The translations under genes and the position numbers were made by a program. Below the pieces are notes generated by a model, which was not told where the DNA came from, did no database searches, and saw only the letters and a program-made list of their open reading frames with translations. Shown here in pieces: positions 14,867 to 16,600 of a stretch of 16,600 nt of DNA (its first letter is position 1; each line of letters begins with the position of its first letter). Origin of the DNA: DASTPP01 sp035762175. GTDB taxonomy: Bacteria; Myxococcota_A; Polyangia; Polyangiales; Polyangiaceae. The DNA is taken from positions 1-16,600 of the forward strand of contig DASTPP010000370.1 in the NCBI GenBank assembly GCA_035762175.1, in the 5' to 3' direction.

Positions 14867-14876
14867 GGCCTAGCAC
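14867..14876 (-). promoter_or_regulatory. Putative -10-like element of ychF
   Basis: On the minus strand this reads GTGCTAGGCC, ending 11 nt before the ATG at 14855. It shares GTGCTA with the element before the Rpn-like gene. Confidence 0.3.
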
Positions 14877-15236
14877 GGCGGGGCGGCCGGCGCGACGCGG
14901 GGCGGGCGGCGGGGCCTGGGGCGCGCGGCGGGCGGCCGGGTCCGGGCGGCGGGTGCCTCGGCGCGCGCTTCGGGCACCCTGAACTCACCCTCCTCGAGAG
15001 GAGGGCTCAGAACAGCAGGGCACCCGCCCTCCGCGCGCGCCGAAGGGGGCGCCGCCCCGATCCGGCCGCCCGGGGCTGGCTGAGGTCGGGGGGGAAGGGC
15101 CGTCGGAGACCCGTACGGTTACCTGCCCCGTCACAGTGTGCCGGGGCCGGGCCACGAAGGGCACGGGAACATCGGCGCCGGCGGGGCGTCCGATGCCGGG
15201 CCGAGCGGGCCGGGCGCGCGGGCACGAGGGCGAAGC
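14877..15236. other. Divergent intergenic region with hairpins
   Basis: This separates divergently transcribed ychF and the gene at 15237. Two inverted repeats are present: GGGTGCC...GGCACCC (14951-14979) and CCCTCCT-CGAG-AGGAGGG (14988-15005). The second is a neat 7-bp stem with a 4-nt loop. No gene with a good start was seen; the plus-strand frame from 15136 is out of frame with the real gene. Confidence 0.45.
15226..15230 (+). promoter_or_regulatory. Shine-Dalgarno sequence for the start at 15237
   Basis: GAGGG lies 6 nt before the ATG at 15237. A second site, GAGAGG (15250-15255), precedes an in-frame ATG at 15264, within a local direct repeat GCATGGCGGTCGA, so the later start is also possible. 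Confidence 0.5.
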
Positions 15237-16600
15237 ATGGCGGTCGATCGAGAGGCAACGGGCATGGCGGTCGACGGGCAGAAGGCGGGGGTCGGTAAAC
15301 AGGGCGAAAAGCCCAGGGGTAAGGGGGGCGCTGGGCGCGGCGAGATCGGCCGCCAGGTCGAAAAGGCGAGGCGACGGCTCGGCCGGGCGTCGGGGCGCGA
15401 GCGCTGGCGCGGGGGGCTGCCGAAGCTCGCCCTGGTGACGGCGGCGGCGGGGGCGCTGCGGCCCTGGGTGTGGCCCCTGCCCGAGACGGTGGCGCTGGCC
15501 CAGGGGCCGCTGCGCACGATCGGGTTGATGGCGGCGGTTTTTGCCGCCGGCTCGGTCGCGCTCGTGGTCGCGGGGCGGCGGCGGGGGCCGAGCGCGCTGG
15601 GGGCAGCGAGGGCGCTCGACGGGGCGCTCGGTCGGGCCGAGGTCGTGGCGAGCGGGTACGCGTTCGAGGGCGAGGGGCGCGACGACGCGGCGGCCCTGCT
15701 GGCGCGCGAGCACGCCCGCGAGGCGCTCTCAGGGGCCCGGCCCGAGGCGCTCTTCGCGCTGCCGTCGCTCGCGCCGCCGCTGCGCAAGGCTCTCGGGGCG
15801 CTGGGGGCGCTGGGGCTCGGGCTAGCGCTCGGCTCGTACCACCCCTCGCTGCGCAGCGCGCTCTTCAGCCCGCCGCGCGAAGACGAGCTCGCGGCCGCGG
15901 GCGCGCTGAGGGACGCGGCCGAGGGGCTGGCGAAACAGGGCGGGGCGCCCGACGGCAAGCCGAAGGCGTCGCCGGGCAAAGACCCCGACCCGGCCTCGGG
16001 CGAGGCGCGGATGAAGCGCGCGGCCGAGCTCGCGCGATCGGCGGCGCAGTCGGCGCAGCGGGGCGAGCGGAGCGCGGCGCTGAGCAAGCTCGCGTCGCTG
16101 CGGGCCGAGGGCGAGCAGGCGAGGAGGCAGGCGCGGGCGCTCGCGTCGCTCGTGCGATCGATGAAGGAGAACCTGCCGGCCGGCGCCGAGGGCTCGCCCT
16201 CGCCGAAGTCGGCGCCCTCGCTGGCGGAGGGGCTGAACCTGCTCTCGCGCCAGATGCGCCAGGCGGGGGCGCAGTCGGCGCCGACGGCCGAAGAGAAGCG
16301 CGCGCTCGAGCGGCTCGAGCGCGGCGCGTCCGAGGCGGCCAAGGGGGCGGCGAGCGGGGCCGAGGCGAAGGCGTTCGCCGAGGCGATGGAGCGGGCGCGG
16401 CAGGCGCTGCTCGACGGCGACCGCGAGAAGGCGGCGGCCGCGCTCGAGGAGGCGGCGCGCGCGGCCTCGGCGCTCGAGGCGCGCGCGGGGCGCGAGGGCG
16501 TGACGGCCGAGCAGATGGCCGCGTTGTTGAAGGCGGCGGGGCTGCTCGAGGGCACGCTGGGGGCGGGGACGGGCGGCGGGGCTCCGGGCGAGAAGGGCGG
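15237..16600 (+). CDS. Large Ala-rich membrane/coiled-coil protein, cut by window end
   Basis: The frame is open from 15237 to the window edge (454 codons seen, no stop). It has a basic N-terminus, a hydrophobic segment at about 61-80, a clear membrane helix at about 92-113 (RTIGLMAAVFAAGSVALVVA, then RRR), a cytoplasmic-like segment ALGAARALDGALGRAEVVAS, and another hydrophobic helix at about 185-200. After that come Pro/Lys-rich and long Ala/Glu/Arg-rich helical stretches (GEARMKRAAELARSAAQSAQ; ALLDGDREKAAAALEEAARA), likely coiled coils. The order of two TM helices, an LxxALxRAexVAS helix, a third TM and coiled coil recalls DUF4175-like proteins encoded with MoxR ATPases and BatA/VWA-domain proteins; this is inference. 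The C-terminus and downstream genes lie outside the window. The antisense Ser-rich frame at 15131-16555 is its shadow. Confidence 0.85.
   Translation, partial: MAVDREATGMAVDGQKAGVGKQGEKPRGKGGAGRGEIGRQVEKARRRLGRASGRERWRGGLPKLALVTAAAGALRPWVWPLPETVALAQGPLRTIGLMAAVFAAGSVALVVAGRRRGPSALGAARALDGALGRAEVVASGYAFEGEGRDDAAALLAREHAREALSGARPEALFALPSLAPPLRKALGALGALGLGLALGSYHPSLRSALFSPPREDELAAAGALRDAAEGLAKQGGAPDGKPKASPGKDPDPASGEARMKRAAELARSAAQSAQRGERSAALSKLASLRAEGEQARRQARALASLVRSMKENLPAGAEGSPSPKSAPSLAEGLNLLSRQMRQAGAQSAPTAEEKRALERLERGASEAAKGAASGAEAKAFAEAMERARQALLDGDREKAAAALEEAARAASALEARAGREGVTAEQMAALLKAAGLLEGTLGAGTGGGAPGEKG

Noticed and set aside
12633..14873. 746-codon plus-strand open frame
   Set aside because: It runs through the lipoprotein gene in another frame and antisense to ychF; the translation is low-complexity Gly/Arg-rich and is a by-product of high GC.
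15131..16555. 474-codon minus-strand Ser/Ala-rich frame
   Set aside because: Shadow of the plus-strand membrane/coiled-coil protein, whose frame has proper TM helices, a start and a ribosome binding site.

Overview
This is a very GC-rich window with strong third-position GC bias. It looks like a chromosomal piece of a myxobacterium, most likely of the Sorangium/Polyangium type. The main grounds are two lipoproteins with long Gly/Ala/Ser linkers (one carrying RCC1 repeats, one with the CDSVLGIEEL start typical of that group), Rpn-like PD-(D/E)XK proteins, a large fungalysin (M36) protease, and wide GC-rich intergenic spaces. Taxonomy is inference from gene style; no rRNA or tRNA gene was found.

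Left part (1-6140) is accessory in character. It holds a hypothetical gene (minus, 76-654) and a small conserved-looking ORF (1243-1488). Directly behind that ORF is a nucleotidyltransferase gene broken by two frameshifts (1504-2076), one of which is explained by an 8-bp tandem duplication. This pair is bracketed by two ungapped 71-bp direct repeats. Then come an Rpn-family nuclease-like protein (minus, 2275-3111), an RCC1-repeat lipoprotein (minus, 3342-4691), and a second, N-terminally short Rpn-like protein (plus, 5031-5684). Between that gene and the protease lies about 1 kb without a convincing gene. It contains the most unusual element of the window: a 42-43 bp periodic array with alternating inverted arms that can fold into at least three consecutive hairpins, with a compensatory base-pair change between copies.

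The centre (6550-9313) is the M36 metalloprotease lipoprotein. It has a good ribosome binding site and a comparatively AT-rich upstream region with overlapping dyads and two identical 11-bp sites spaced 22 bp apart.

The right part has two minus-strand hypothetical genes (9577-10644, 10846-11433), a long gene-poor stretch with at most weak coding candidates (11434-12897), and a Gly-rich lipoprotein (plus, 12898-13659). That gene converges on the housekeeping ATPase gene ychF (minus, 13746-14855) across a tandemly duplicated hairpin that includes the ychF stop codon. The window ends inside a large plus-strand membrane/coiled-coil protein (15237 to beyond 16600).

Most genes stand alone, with alternating strands and no long operon. 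Several lack a Shine-Dalgarno sequence but share a GCTA-containing -10-like element 6-11 nt before the start codon, suggesting leaderless transcripts; others have clear Shine-Dalgarno sequences. All functional names come from reading motifs in the sequence; no database search was possible.
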